A DNA stretch of 46,855 nt from Vibrio splendidus 12E03 (GTDB lineage Bacteria > Pseudomonadota > Gammaproteobacteria > Enterobacterales > Vibrionaceae), in assembly GCF_000272105.2 (NCBI RefSeq), contig NZ_AJZD02000305.1, positions 1 to 46,855 of the forward strand, read 5' to 3'. A program made the position numbers and the translations under genes. The first letter of the stretch is position 1. The number at the start of each line of letters is the position of its first letter. The notes beneath the pieces were generated by a model. The model was not told the origin of the DNA and did not search any database. It saw nothing but the letters and a program-made list of their open reading frames with translations. Shown here in pieces: positions 1 through 8,944 of this stretch.

Positions 1-86
1 TCTATAAATTTAATTACGCAACAAAGCCCTGAGAACCTGACAGCAGCTACGCACTATACCGAATTGGAACAACAGGAATTAACGCG

Positions 87-902
87 ATGTTAGACATCAA
101 AAAAATCTCATCACTTAGCGACTTAAGCGAACTTAAATCGGCTTACTTTACTGAGTCAACAGCTCCACTCGATGGCATGTGGCATTTCGGTTTTGTACCA
201 ATGTCTGACCATTTTGGTTTTTACGAAAACAACAAGCTTGTCGGTTACTGCGTGTTGAATGGTGGAGGCTACTTGCTTCAGTTTTTCCTATCCGCAACAG
301 CCAACGCGAATATCGCCGACTTGTTCACCTTGATCATCGAAAACAACAGCTCTGTGATTGGTGAAGTGAAAGGCGCATTCGTGAGCACAGCAGAGCCGCA
401 GTATCTGTCACTATGCTTGGACAATACCGAGTCCTTCAAAGTCAACGCATTGATGTTCCGCCAGCGTCCAACAGCCGTCGCAAACAACATTGAAAACATC
501 GAGATGACCCTCGCGACGGAAGAGCAACTCGATCAGCTAGTCGAATTTTCTTCATCAGCGATTGGCGCACCTAAAAAGTGGCTCACCGGTTACTACGGCA
601 ATTTGATTGCCCGCCAAGAGCTATGGGGCTACTGGGAAAGCGACAGTATTCTTGCTACGGGAGAGTGTCGTAAATTCGATGAACACCAAACGCAGTTTGC
701 TGACTTGGGTATGGTTGTCGCGCAACAAGAACGTGGAAAAGGCTTAGCAACACGCGTACTAAACTTTCTAACACAACACGCCACCAGCCAAGGTTTGGAA
801 GCGATGTGTTCTACAGAAAGCAGCAACATCGGTGCGCAGAAAGCGATCGCTCGCACTGGTTTGTCATCGAAAAACCGAATCCTACAGTTCGATTTCAGTT
901 AG
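87..902 (+). CDS. GNAT-family N-acetyltransferase
   Basis: Predicted cytoplasmic acetyl-CoA-dependent N-acetyltransferase of 271 residues; the substrate is unknown. The C-terminal half (about residues 125-265) has the GNAT layout: 'LGMVVAQQERGKGLATRVLNFL' resembles motif A, with an R-G-K-G-L acetyl-CoA loop, followed by 'CSTESSNIGAQKAIARTGL', the usual Asn-x-x-A-x-x-x-Y/A-x-x-x-G-F/L region. The N-terminal half (about 1-120) has no motif I recognise and may be a degenerate second GNAT fold. A weak purine-rich site (ACAGGAA) precedes the ATG. It stands alone ahead of an AraC regulator. The GNAT call is good; the role is open. Confidence 0.8.
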   Translation: MLDIKKISSLSDLSELKSAYFTESTAPLDGMWHFGFVPMSDHFGFYENNKLVGYCVLNGGGYLLQFFLSATANANIADLFTLIIENNSSVIGEVKGAFVSTAEPQYLSLCLDNTESFKVNALMFRQRPTAVANNIENIEMTLATEEQLDQLVEFSSSAIGAPKKWLTGYYGNLIARQELWGYWESDSILATGECRKFDEHQTQFADLGMVVAQQERGKGLATRVLNFLTQHATSQGLEAMCSTESSNIGAQKAIARTGLSSKNRILQFDFS

Positions 903-947
903 GATTCGACTTTAACTAATTGACGCTTTGATAGTGAAGACAACAAC

Positions 948-995
948 AAGCCTATAACTGTGACTCTATACATCCAACGGTTATGGGCTTTATTG
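948..995 (+). terminator. Possible terminator of the GNAT gene
   Basis: An imperfect inverted repeat, AAGCCTATAAC and GTTATGGGCTT, is separated by about 20 nt and followed by the T-rich stretch TATTGTTTG. The long loop and interrupted T-tract make it weak. Confidence 0.35.
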
Positions 996-1095
996 TTTGT
1001 GGTTAGCCATTACGCGTTCAACAAAGAGAAAACTATCTTCCCCAACGATAGACACATATAGTTATATGTAACGTTAACCCCAAATAGAATACCGA

Positions 1096-1935
1096 ATGAT
1101 CAATTGGTTACAGTCTCCGAAATCTCCTGAAGTTGCTCAGTTCATTGATTGCTACTGGCTGATTGAAAAAACGCCCGACGCTCAAACTCATCAATTTCCG
1201 ATACTCAATCCCGATCCATCGGCACACTTGATTTTTTCGCCAAATGAACAAGCGTATCACTACACGATCGAGCAACAAGTCGATCAAGGCGTTGGCTGTC
1301 ATCTACTACTACCACACCATAAAGCGATTGAACTGGATCACTCGAAGCCGTTTATTCATTTGGGTATCAAGTTCCATGTAGGCGCCTTGTACTCGTTAAA
1401 TATTCCAGACTGTCCACACCCCAGCCTAGACCATGTTAACCCTATCGAGCTCGCCAATTTGTTAGGTAATTCCAATACCGAAGCAATGTCGCTGATCAAG
1501 CTCGCTCAAACCGACTTTAAAGCTTGTTGTGAGCGGTTGGATTCTTTGCTGCTACCTTGGCTATCGGCAGGTAAAACAGACAGACACAGCGAACTCACGC
1601 GTAAGGTGTTACAAGTACTTAGTACAACACCGATTGCAGAGCTCGGCGACAAACTGTTTTGCTCGCAACGGACTTTAGAAAGAAGCTTCAACAAGGTGAC
1701 AGGACTAACGTTGAAACAGTGCCAATCGATGAACAAACTCGAGGCGATGCTCGAATACCTTTATAAACGAAATTTTGATGACATTGATTGGATAGACGTT
1801 GCCTACCAGTTTGGATTTAGCGACCAACCACACCTAATTCGCTACCTGAAGAAAACCATAGGGCTAACACCGAATACCTATGCCAAACAAGGCGGTTTAA
1901 CCATAGATGTTTATGGTGGAGTGAGATCGGACTAA
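1096..1935 (+). CDS. AraC-family transcriptional regulator
   Basis: DNA-binding regulator of 279 residues. The N-terminal part (about 1-160) is a ligand or sensing domain opening with 'QSPKSPEVAQFIDCYWLIEK', as in AraC proteins with a DUF6597-like N-terminus. The C-terminal part (about 180-265) has the paired helix-turn-helix arrangement: 'ELGDKLFCSQRTLERSFNKVTGL' is the first and 'DVAYQFGFSDQPHLIRYLKKTIGLTPNTYAK' the second. There is no strong Shine-Dalgarno before the ATG. The target is unknown; the downstream hydrolase is a candidate but has its own ribosome site 115 nt away. The family call is firm and the inducer cannot be told. Confidence 0.85.
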   Translation: MINWLQSPKSPEVAQFIDCYWLIEKTPDAQTHQFPILNPDPSAHLIFSPNEQAYHYTIEQQVDQGVGCHLLLPHHKAIELDHSKPFIHLGIKFHVGALYSLNIPDCPHPSLDHVNPIELANLLGNSNTEAMSLIKLAQTDFKACCERLDSLLLPWLSAGKTDRHSELTRKVLQVLSTTPIAELGDKLFCSQRTLERSFNKVTGLTLKQCQSMNKLEAMLEYLYKRNFDDIDWIDVAYQFGFSDQPHLIRYLKKTIGLTPNTYAKQGGLTIDVYGGVRSD

Positions 1936-2050
1936 CCCACCCCTTATCCATCAAGGACTCTCTGTCTTTTGTGTCCCATTAGTAGCAAGTTTTATTGAGT
2001 TTAGATTTGCGACTAAATATACTGGAAACATCATCAGACGGAGGACAAAA

Positions 2051-2683
2051 ATGAATAATAAAAACAAACATATAGTTTTAATTCATGGTCTATATATGCC
2101 TGCGTTGATCATGCAATATCTGGATAGAAACTTCAAAAAACGCGGCTTTACAACGCACAAGTTTGCCTACAACTCGCTGCGTTTCCCTTCTGCAGCCAAA
2201 CGTCTCAATCGTTTCGTGAATGCTCGTTTTAATGAGTATGATGAGGTCTATTTTTTCGGTCACTCACTGGGTGGCTTGCTAATTCGTCATTACTTTAAAT
2301 TCTACCAACCACACTTCGCCGACACCTGCATTATTACAGCAGGCACTCCGCACAATGGGGCAACCATCGCCAAAACACTGTCTAATCATGGGCTTGGATT
2401 TATATTTGGTTCGAGCAAAATGATTTTAAGCGATGGCTTGGGTGACTACGATATTGATGTGCCGATAGGCGTAATTACGGGTACCTACGACGCCGGAGTA
2501 GGACGCATTGTATTGGGAAGAAATCCTGGGGATGGCACAGTAACACTCGAAGACGCCAACCTGAGAGGAGCCACTGATACTTACGCCCTCAAACTCAACC
2601 ACACAGCGCTTGTCTACTCCAAGGAAGTCGTAACACTGTCGGCTCAGTTCATTGAACACAGAGCTTTCAAGAACGCTTCATAG
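2051..2683 (+). CDS. Alpha/beta-hydrolase, lipase/PGAP1-like
   Basis: Small hydrolase of 210 residues, probably an esterase or lipase-like enzyme. The nucleophile elbow is 'FFGHSLGG' with Ser72. An oxyanion-type 'IHGLY' lies at residues 11-15. The likely acid and histidine are in 'GDGTVTLEDANL' and 'LNHTALVYSKEV' near the C-terminus, giving a complete Ser-Asp-His set. No signal peptide or lipobox is visible, so it is probably cytoplasmic. A strong Shine-Dalgarno (GGAGG) lies six bases upstream of the ATG. The substrate is not predictable. Confidence 0.8.
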   Translation: MNNKNKHIVLIHGLYMPALIMQYLDRNFKKRGFTTHKFAYNSLRFPSAAKRLNRFVNARFNEYDEVYFFGHSLGGLLIRHYFKFYQPHFADTCIITAGTPHNGATIAKTLSNHGLGFIFGSSKMILSDGLGDYDIDVPIGVITGTYDAGVGRIVLGRNPGDGTVTLEDANLRGATDTYALKLNHTALVYSKEVVTLSAQFIEHRAFKNAS

Positions 2684-2800
2684 CTTTTTTCGTTAGCTGT
2701 TTTCCGTTAACTTTTATGCGCGTTAGCTCCTGTATCTAGCTCTGGCTCTCTTATGCTGTCTTCTTACTTCTGGTAGACCGAGACAAAGATAGATAAAAAC

Positions 2801-2831
2801 AAAAATACCACTCTGCGATAAGAGTGGTATT
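2801..2831 (-). terminator. Rho-independent terminator of ctlX
   Basis: The perfect stem AATACCACTCT / AGAGTGGTATT has a six-base loop. Read on the minus strand it is followed by TTTTTGTTTTT, so it ends the ctlX-like gene whose stop is at 2880. Confidence 0.85.
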
Positions 2832-2879
2832 CGAAGATCCATTACTGGAAATGAGCGCTTGCTATACTTTCTATACTTG

Positions 2880-3854
2880 CTACAGACGATTCACTCGGGT
2901 TGGTAAGAACACCTCGCCCAACATGCATCGCACCGAACCACCACCAATGTCTTCAATCGTTTTCACGTTAAATGGTAGCAGCTTGCCATGTGTCGATAGC
3001 TGAGCTAACTGAGCTGGAGAAAACGCATCGTAAGCCGATTGAGACATCGCGATCACCTTGTCGCCATTCACCGTCTCCAGTTGCAAAATGTTGCCGCAAA
3101 ATCGGTTCATCTGATCAATTGAGATAGAGATAACCTGCTTGTCTTTAGCAAGAGATTTCACCACAAAGCGGCGTTCAAATTCAGGGATCACTTCATCACA
3201 GATCACGCAGAAGTTATCGCCAATCGCCATCATCACATTGGTATGGTAAATCGGCTGACCAGACGGTAATGCCGTTTGGAAAGAGACCACACGAGAATAG
3301 CCAATACGCTTCGCGTAATCTTCCAATACTTCACGGTCACAACGCTGAGAAAGCGCAGCATAGATAGTCTTGTTGATATGGTCGATAACCATCACGCCCG
3401 TGCTCTCTAGATAAGAACCCTGCGCGATGTAAGACTCTAGAGATTCACTGTGGTTAACAATACGACCCGACGCTTCTAACGCTTCAATAAGAGCGTTTGG
3501 CTTAACTTCATTCTGACGGTTTTCACACGCCATAGGGAACGTGAATAAGCTTCCCTCACTACAGGTACTGAACCAGTTGTTTGGGAAAACAGCATCCGGA
3601 GTTTCAACGCCCAACTCTGGGTAATCAAACTCTACAACTTGCACACCTTCTTTACGCAACGAAGCGACCATAGCCTTAAATTCGGCCATGGTTTCTACCT
3701 TCACCTCAGCTTCGGTCAGATTCACTCTGTGCTGAAATTCGTTATCACGTGCTGTTTCTTCGTTAAATTTAAACTCTTTTGGCGGCACCATAACAACGCA
3801 ATTGGCGTTTTGAACATTAGTAATATGAAGTGATTTTTTGTGTAGGTTTAACAT
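2880..3854 (-). CDS. ctlX: Arginine deiminase-related amidinohydrolase (CtlX-like)
   Basis: Guanidino- or ureido-modifying hydrolase of 324 residues from the arginine deiminase/amidinotransferase superfamily, closest by pattern to citrulline-utilisation hydrolases (CtlX). Family signatures seen are 'PDAVFPNNWF' around residues 87-96 (substrate Asp), 'IYHTNVMM' near residue 208 (catalytic His), and 'GGGSVRCMLGEVF' with the nucleophilic Cys at residue 310. No signal peptide is visible, so it is likely cytosolic. It is monocistronic, with a terminator just downstream and a 544-nt region upstream shared with the divergent ABC gene. Whether the substrate is citrulline, arginine or a methylated arginine cannot be read from sequence. 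Confidence 0.8.
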   Translation of the reverse strand: MLNLHKKSLHITNVQNANCVVMVPPKEFKFNEETARDNEFQHRVNLTEAEVKVETMAEFKAMVASLRKEGVQVVEFDYPELGVETPDAVFPNNWFSTCSEGSLFTFPMACENRQNEVKPNALIEALEASGRIVNHSESLESYIAQGSYLESTGVMVIDHINKTIYAALSQRCDREVLEDYAKRIGYSRVVSFQTALPSGQPIYHTNVMMAIGDNFCVICDEVIPEFERRFVVKSLAKDKQVISISIDQMNRFCGNILQLETVNGDKVIAMSQSAYDAFSPAQLAQLSTHGKLLPFNVKTIEDIGGGSVRCMLGEVFLPTRVNRL

Positions 3855-4398
3855 TTCAACCGTCCCTATCTTTTATTTACTTCAGAATTGTAAACAACTT
3901 GTTACGACAAGATTCACTGAAAAGAATATTGATTTGAATATTTATCCCAAACAATTACTGCAGATCTTAGATTAATCGGTAATTTTTACTGCAAGATAAC
4001 AGCACATCAGAAAGAACCAACTGTATGCATATTCGTTAAGTCACTTTATGGATAAATATTCTGATTCCATTTTCTCGCCTATCACGAGTTTTGATTACAA
4101 TTTAATCCATTTAACGTTAGGATTATCACCGTTGCATAACAATCAATTACGTTTGAAATAAGCTTAACTTTTCCTGTCTAATTCAATCTAAAATAAGCGT
4201 CATGAAAGACATTCTTTGGACCTTTCCTGCATTGCTTAGACAAAGTTTTAGTGTTTTAAAGCCAAGTGCCTAAATAGGCGCTAGAACAAAATCCATCGAA
4301 TGACTTAATACTGATAAGAACCCATTGGCGCTTATATAATTTCAAACTAAGACAGTTAAATTTCAAATCAAGACCATAAAAACAAAGCTGCACCAACG
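3855..4398. other. Long divergent intergenic region
   Basis: AT-rich 544-nt gap between ctlX (leftward) and the ABC transporter (rightward). It must carry both promoters. A small dyad, GTGCCTA-AA-TAGGCGC, sits near 4266-4281 without a T-tract. No convincing gene or known operator was seen. Confidence 0.5.
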
Positions 4399-4440
4399 AT
4401 GCAGTCGCTTATAGATGCACTAGTTTATAAAGGGAAATCT

Positions 4441-6291
4441 ATGTACAAGAAATTTGAAGGCTTTACTGAAGCCTTTCCAAAGGGAGAGCCGATACAACCT
4501 CCTACTGGCATACTGGCATTCTGCCGCCATTACACTCGAGGTTTCGAAAAACCATTGATTTTTCTCGGGTTGATGAGCATGACCATCGCGATCATCGAAG
4601 TCGCGCTGTTCGGTTACATGGGGCAATTGGTCGACTGGCTATCAACAAGTAACCCAGAAACCTTCTTAGCTGACAACAAGTCCACTCTTATGGGCCTTGG
4701 TGTGCTGCTGTTGGTTGTGATGCCAATCTTGATCAGTGTTTACTCGCTATTGCTTCACCAAACTTTGCTGGGCAACTACCCAATGTCGATTCGTTGGTTA
4801 GCGCACCGCTACCTTTTGAAGCAAAGCCTGTCCTTTTATCAAGATGACTTCGCCGGACGTGTCGCGACCAAAGTAATGCAAACCTCACTCGCGGTACGTG
4901 AAACCGTGACCAAAATGGTTGATGTGTTTGTCTACGTAACGGTTTACTTCACGGCGATGCTGTTCATGCTTGCTGAATCAGATTGGCGCTTGATGGCCCC
5001 GATGCTGATTTGGCTATTCGTTTACATCGGTATTCAACTGCATTTCGTGCCAAAGCTAAAAGACGTTTCTTCAGAGCAAGCGGATGCTCGTTCACTGATG
5101 ACAGGTCGTATTGTTGATAGCTACACCAACATCGCCACCGTGAAATTGTTCTCACACAGTAAAAGAGAAACCGAATACGCAGAAGAAGGCATGGAAGGCT
5201 TTTTAGATACGGTTCATCGCCAAATGCGCTTGGTTACTGGCTTCAACATCTGCGTTGAGTTCGCTAACTATCTATTGGTATTCAGCATTGCAGGTATCTC
5301 TATCTACCTATGGTTAGACAACGCGATCACCGTGGGTGCAATCGCGATTGCGGTCAGCTTGGCTCTGCGTATTAACGGCATGTCGAAATGGATCATGTGG
5401 GAAATCGGTGGTCTGTTTGAGAACCTTGGTACCGTGATTGACGGCATTAAAACTCTGTCTAAGCCTATCACTATCGAAGATAAAAAAGACGCAAAGCCTC
5501 TGGACGTTCCACAAGGCGGTATCAACTTCGACAACGTGAGCTTTAACTACGGTGAGAATAAGGGTGTGATTAACAACCTAAACCTCAACATCAAACCGGG
5601 TGAAAAAGTGGGCTTGGTTGGCCGTTCAGGTGCAGGTAAGTCGACCCTAGTTAACTTACTGCTGCGCTTCCACGATGTAGAAAGTGGCCGCATCCTAATT
5701 GATGACCAAGAGATCTCGAGCGTTACTCAAGATTCTCTGCGCAGCAACATTGGTATGGTGACTCAAGATACCTCACTGCTGCACCGTTCGATCAAAGACA
5801 ACATTCTTTACGGTCGACCAGAGGCATCAGACGAAGAAGTATACGCGGCGACTAAACAAGCACACGCGCATGAGTTTATCGAAACGCTAACCGACCCGTT
5901 TGGCAACGTTGGTTACGATGCTCAAGTAGGTGAACGTGGCGTTAAGCTTTCTGGTGGTCAGCGTCAACGTGTCGCTATCTCGCGTGTTCTTTTGAAAAAT
6001 GCTCCCTTACTTGTTCTCGATGAAGCAACTTCTGCACTCGATTCTGAGGTAGAAGCCGCGATTCAAGAGAGCTTGATTGAGCTAATGGAAGGCAAAACGG
6101 TTATTGCGATTGCACACCGTTTATCGACCATTGCTGCGATGGATCGCCTGATCGTGCTTGATGCCGGTAATATCGTAGAAGAAGGCACGCACCAAGAGCT
6201 GATTACACAAAATGGTATCTATGCTCAATTGTGGAATCACCAAACCGGTGGCTTCATTGCCGATGATCTTGAGAAAGCTACGAACGCTTAA
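4441..6291 (+). CDS. ABC exporter half-transporter (permease-ATPase fusion)
   Basis: Fused membrane and ATPase half-transporter of 616 residues (MsbA/MdlB class) that probably homodimerises in the inner membrane to export an unknown substrate. Transmembrane helices occupy about residues 35-320 ('PLIFLGLMSMTIAIIEVALF' is the first). The nucleotide-binding domain follows: Walker A 'GRSGAGKST', signature 'LSGGQRQRVAI', Walker B 'LLVLDEATSALD' and switch 'AHRLST'. An in-frame ATG at 4399 would add 14 residues; 4441 is preferred because GGGAAA precedes it and the conserved sequence begins there. No accessory membrane-fusion gene is adjacent. A terminator follows at 6429. Confidence 0.88.
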   Translation: MYKKFEGFTEAFPKGEPIQPPTGILAFCRHYTRGFEKPLIFLGLMSMTIAIIEVALFGYMGQLVDWLSTSNPETFLADNKSTLMGLGVLLLVVMPILISVYSLLLHQTLLGNYPMSIRWLAHRYLLKQSLSFYQDDFAGRVATKVMQTSLAVRETVTKMVDVFVYVTVYFTAMLFMLAESDWRLMAPMLIWLFVYIGIQLHFVPKLKDVSSEQADARSLMTGRIVDSYTNIATVKLFSHSKRETEYAEEGMEGFLDTVHRQMRLVTGFNICVEFANYLLVFSIAGISIYLWLDNAITVGAIAIAVSLALRINGMSKWIMWEIGGLFENLGTVIDGIKTLSKPITIEDKKDAKPLDVPQGGINFDNVSFNYGENKGVINNLNLNIKPGEKVGLVGRSGAGKSTLVNLLLRFHDVESGRILIDDQEISSVTQDSLRSNIGMVTQDTSLLHRSIKDNILYGRPEASDEEVYAATKQAHAHEFIETLTDPFGNVGYDAQVGERGVKLSGGQRQRVAISRVLLKNAPLLVLDEATSALDSEVEAAIQESLIELMEGKTVIAIAHRLSTIAAMDRLIVLDAGNIVEEGTHQELITQNGIYAQLWNHQTGGFIADDLEKATNA

Positions 6292-6428
6292 TTTTTGTGC
6301 TACTTTAAAAGTGCGATGTGATTCACACCAATTTGTTAATTAACGGTAAATTACACATAGCAGAATGTTATGTCGTAATTATATAATGACATTAGCACCA
6401 AAGACGCCTCGCTTGCGCGTTCTGGAAT

Positions 6429-6463
6429 AAGGCTAGACTTCGGGGGGAGGCTAGCCTTTTTTA
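6429..6463 (+). terminator. Rho-independent terminator of the ABC gene
   Basis: Stem AAGGCTAG / CTAGCCTT with a G-rich loop, followed by a run of T, 138 nt past the ABC stop codon. Confidence 0.85.
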
Positions 6464-6577
6464 TGCCTGCTATTTGGTACTCTTTGCTACCTGTCCAACA
6501 AACTTCATCGATCCTTTTGTTTTTTTCTTGGCGTTTTTTTCTTAAAATGCGCGCAATATTCTTTCGAGAGATCAACC

Positions 6578-7282
6578 ATGAACAAAAGTGTCTTAACTAA
6601 CGTTATTGCGTTAGCACTGCTTGCTGGCGGCTATGCGACAGCAAACCAATACTTGCTTTACGCAGGCCTATTCGCATTTTCTGGTGCCATCACCAACTGG
6701 CTTGCGATTCACATGTTGTTCGAGAAAGTACCCGGCCTATACGGTTCTGGCGTTATTCCAGCGCGCTTTGAAGAGTTCAAGGCAGCTATCAAGCAACTGA
6801 TGATGGAGCAATTCTTTACAGAAAGTAACATCGACCGCTTCCTAAGCAGCGAGATGACAGGAAAGTCGCTCAATCTAGAGCCTGTGATTCAGAAGATCGA
6901 CTTTAACCCTGCATTCGACTCACTGGTGCATGTTATCGAGAACTCTCAGTTTGGCGGTATGTTGGCAATGTTTGGTGGCACAGAAGCACTAGAGCCAATG
7001 AAAGCGCCGTTTGTTGAGAAGATGCAAGAATCTGTGATTGAAATCAGCAAGAGTGATTCTGTAAAAAATGCCATCAAAGACGAGCTAGAATCGCCTGCGA
7101 TGATGGATGAAATCAAAGAGAACATTGAGGCGATCATCGATCAGCGCTTGAATGAACTAACACCTAAGCTGGTTAAAGAGATGGTTCAGACCATGATCAA
7201 GAAACACCTTGGCTGGCTTGTGGTTTGGGGCGGTGTATTCGGTGGTGTGATTGGCTTAATCTCTGCGGCCATTACGCTTTAA
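6578..7282 (+). CDS. DUF445 family membrane protein
   Basis: 234-residue protein of the DUF445 group. An N-terminal hydrophobic segment ('VIALALLAGGYATANQYLLYAGLFAF') leads into the recognisable 'SGAITNWLAIHMLFEKVPGLYGSGVIPARFEEFK'. An amphipathic helical middle of about 130 residues follows, then a C-terminal membrane segment ('LGWLVVWGGVFGGVIGLISAAITL'). The likely topology is two membrane anchors with a large soluble helical domain. The function of the family is unknown. It is monocistronic, between two terminators. Confidence 0.8.
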   Translation: MNKSVLTNVIALALLAGGYATANQYLLYAGLFAFSGAITNWLAIHMLFEKVPGLYGSGVIPARFEEFKAAIKQLMMEQFFTESNIDRFLSSEMTGKSLNLEPVIQKIDFNPAFDSLVHVIENSQFGGMLAMFGGTEALEPMKAPFVEKMQESVIEISKSDSVKNAIKDELESPAMMDEIKENIEAIIDQRLNELTPKLVKEMVQTMIKKHLGWLVVWGGVFGGVIGLISAAITL

Positions 7283-7324
7283 GGCGAACAAGTTTATCGG
7301 ATTGCTCTTTATCTGACGCTCAAC

Positions 7325-7356
7325 AAAAAATGGAAGCTTATTAGCTTCCATTTTTT
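7325..7356. terminator. Bidirectional terminator between convergent genes
   Basis: AAAAAATGGAAGCT-TATT-AGCTTCCATTTTTT: a perfect stem with a T-tract on either strand. It serves both the DUF445 gene and the leftward lrp-type gene. Confidence 0.92.
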
Positions 7357-7391
7357 ATATCTAAATCACGTTGGTATGCGAAATTAGGCCA

Positions 7392-7880
7392 CTATTTTAT
7401 AGTTGCCAACAACTCAGGGTTCACGCCGAAGCCCTTTTTATGCTCTTCAATCACCACTTCACTGCGTGTCTGAATCACACCGGGCAAGGTACCCAATTTC
7501 GTTGCCATAAACGCTTGGTACGCCTTCATGTCTTTCACTCGAACCTTGATCATAGTGTCAAAGTCACCCGACAGTGAGTAGCACTCTTCCACCTCAGGCA
7601 TCATTTCTACCGCTTGGGCAAATTTGTCGAAGATTGAAAAGCTAGTCTGATCGAGACGTATATGAATAAAGACTTGAACATCGAGTCCCAGCTTTTCTGA
7701 ACAAAGCTCAGCATGATAGCCCGTGATGTAGCCCTCTTTCTCCAATCGCTTGAGTCTATCAGAGCAAGGTGACGTCGTAAGGTTGACCTGTTTTGCCAGT
7801 TCAACAACAGGTAAACGCCCTTTCATATGCAGAATTCTTAGTATCTCTTTATCGATACGATCGAGCTGATGCTGAGACAT
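7392..7880 (-). CDS. Lrp/AsnC-family transcriptional regulator
   Basis: 162-residue leucine-responsive-type regulator. The N-terminal winged helix-turn-helix is 'LDRIDKEILRILHMKGRLPVVELAKQVNLTTSPCSDRLKRLEKEGYI'. The C-terminal RAM/AsnC ligand domain contains 'YSLSGDFDTMIKVRVKDM' and the 'LGTLPGVIQTRSEVVIEE' strand. The reading frame continues 14 codons further upstream, but 'MSQHQLDRIDKEIL' is the conventional family start. The target is unknown; amino-acid genes in the window (ctlX, put) are possible by analogy only. Confidence 0.88.
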   Translation of the reverse strand: MSQHQLDRIDKEILRILHMKGRLPVVELAKQVNLTTSPCSDRLKRLEKEGYITGYHAELCSEKLGLDVQVFIHIRLDQTSFSIFDKFAQAVEMMPEVEECYSLSGDFDTMIKVRVKDMKAYQAFMATKLGTLPGVIQTRSEVVIEEHKKGFGVNPELLATIK

Positions 7881-8158
7881 AACATTCCTTAAACATTCTA
7901 AATTCCGCTCAGTATATTCCATACCAAGTGCAATCGAAGAAAACCTCGCTCACACATTTAAAAACTAAATGCACGGATGATATTCACGCCAAATATAAAT
8001 ACATACAAATAGATAAGAACCCTTATAAATCAAACTCTGGTTATTAACAAATTATTATAGAAATGACCCGATTAACAAATAAGTTGAGCCGGAAACGAAA
8101 GAAAGGATATAGGCCAAAGTGAATAATATAATTATCAAAGAGAAAGGATGACTCTATT

Positions 8159-8329
8159 ATGAAAACGCAAGAACTCGCATATAAACCTTACGGTATTGGT
8201 TCATGGACACACGTAACGGTATCAAAAGATGTTGCTCAGGCACTAGCAAATGAATACTCAAACTATGGTTGGGATGTGAAGATTGATGGTGACGCCATTG
8301 ATGCCGAGCTAGCACTCAAAGCCGCATAG
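8159..8329 (+). CDS. Small hypothetical protein, 56 residues
   Basis: Short gene beginning 'MKTQELAYKPYGIGSWTHVT' and ending 'AELALKAA'. GAAAGGA lies about ten bases upstream of the ATG and a clean terminator starts seven bases past the stop, a convincing gene unit. The sequence is soluble, aromatic and glycine-rich, with no cysteine, signal peptide or membrane segment. I do not recognise a family. The upstream 278 nt to the lrp-type start hold its promoter; nothing else was seen there. Confidence 0.7.
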   Translation: MKTQELAYKPYGIGSWTHVTVSKDVAQALANEYSNYGWDVKIDGDAIDAELALKAA

Positions 8330-8335
8330 AAACGC

Positions 8336-8363
8336 AAAAACCTCCTAAAACGGAGGTTTTTTG
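8336..8363. terminator. Terminator after the 56-residue gene
   Basis: AAAACCTCC-TAAAA-CGGAGGTTTTTT: a compact stem with A and T tracts on both sides, able to act for the rightward small gene and the leftward gene ending at 8392. Confidence 0.88.
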
Positions 8364-8391
8364 ATCTAAGTTAGTGAGCGCTTACTGTAAG

Positions 8392-8616
8392 TTAAGCTAA
8401 ACCAACTTGGGGTACAGTACTTCCTGTTTCGCAACGGCAGTTACACGTGCGGCAAAAGTGCTGAGTTTCCATATCGTAGTACAGGTTTCCACTAAATAGC
8501 TTTGACGTCCATTGCATCATACGGCCAGAGGTTGTCTCAGGCTCTGATTCACAACGTTTCATTATAGACTTATGTAGTGTTGTTTTTTTACATCCTTTGC
8601 AATAGAGATCTGGCAT
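8392..8616 (-). CDS. Small zinc-ribbon-like hypothetical protein
   Basis: 74-residue basic protein with two Cys pairs: 'CKGCKKTTLHK' at residues 6-16 and 'HFCRTCNCRCE' near residues 53-63. This spacing suits a single zinc ribbon. AAAGG directly precedes the ATG. It is convergent with the 56-residue gene and shares its terminator. The function is unknown; zinc binding is inferred from the CxxC pairs only. Confidence 0.65.
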   Translation of the reverse strand: MPDLYCKGCKKTTLHKSIMKRCESEPETTSGRMMQWTSKLFSGNLYYDMETQHFCRTCNCRCETGSTVPQVGLA

Positions 8617-8812
8617 ACCTTTGTCCTATAGGTCTTTAGTGGTTACTGACAATTGACACATCATGTCCAATTCAGTTCAACAATTCACCGAGCTAATCAC
8701 AAAAGTGAGCGCCAAGTTCAAAAAATAGCCATTTTTCTGTTTCATTTTTTGACATCAAACGCCATAAAGGTCCAACCTCTTCCATGCAATTTCTCTCATT
8801 CACTCGGTTTCA

Positions 8813-8827
8813 ATTTACATTGTAAAA
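8813..8827. promoter_or_regulatory. parS2: parS2 site
   Basis: ATTTACATTGTAAAA fits the Vibrio chromosome-2 centromere consensus N-TTTACA-N-TGTAAA-N exactly. It lies in a 328-nt gap (8617-8944) that holds only this site and the terminator at 8876. Confidence 0.85.
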
Positions 8828-8875
8828 CCCCTTCAAACCGTCTCCTCAACGCGATCTTCCATCAAATACACCAAC

Positions 8876-8910
8876 AAAAAAACGGCACTCCCATTATGAA
8901 AGTGCCGATT
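8876..8910 (-). terminator. Terminator of the SnoaL-like gene
   Basis: CGGCACT / AGTGCCG stem with an 11-nt loop. On the minus strand it is followed by a run of seven T. It lies 35 nt past the stop codon at 8945. Confidence 0.85.
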
Positions 8911-8944
8911 TGAAAAATCATTTTAGATTCAATATGACTCCAAC

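Noticed and set aside
4202..4273. 23-residue ORF in the ctlX/ABC gap
   Set aside because: No ribosome site and no terminator; too short to support.
6351..6575. 74-residue minus-strand ORF
   Set aside because: It runs through the ABC-gene terminator and the DUF445 promoter; the basic composition comes from a T-rich plus strand.
7547..7559. TGATCATAGTGTC, near match to an iteron, inside the lrp-type gene
   Set aside because: It differs in the TTTC core and stands alone; likely chance, as are TGATCATTTTGAC at 34098 and TGATCATCTTTGG at 31958.
8653..8913. 86-residue plus-strand ORF
   Set aside because: It contains a parS2 site and the terminator hairpin, has no ribosome site, and its product is low in typical coding character.
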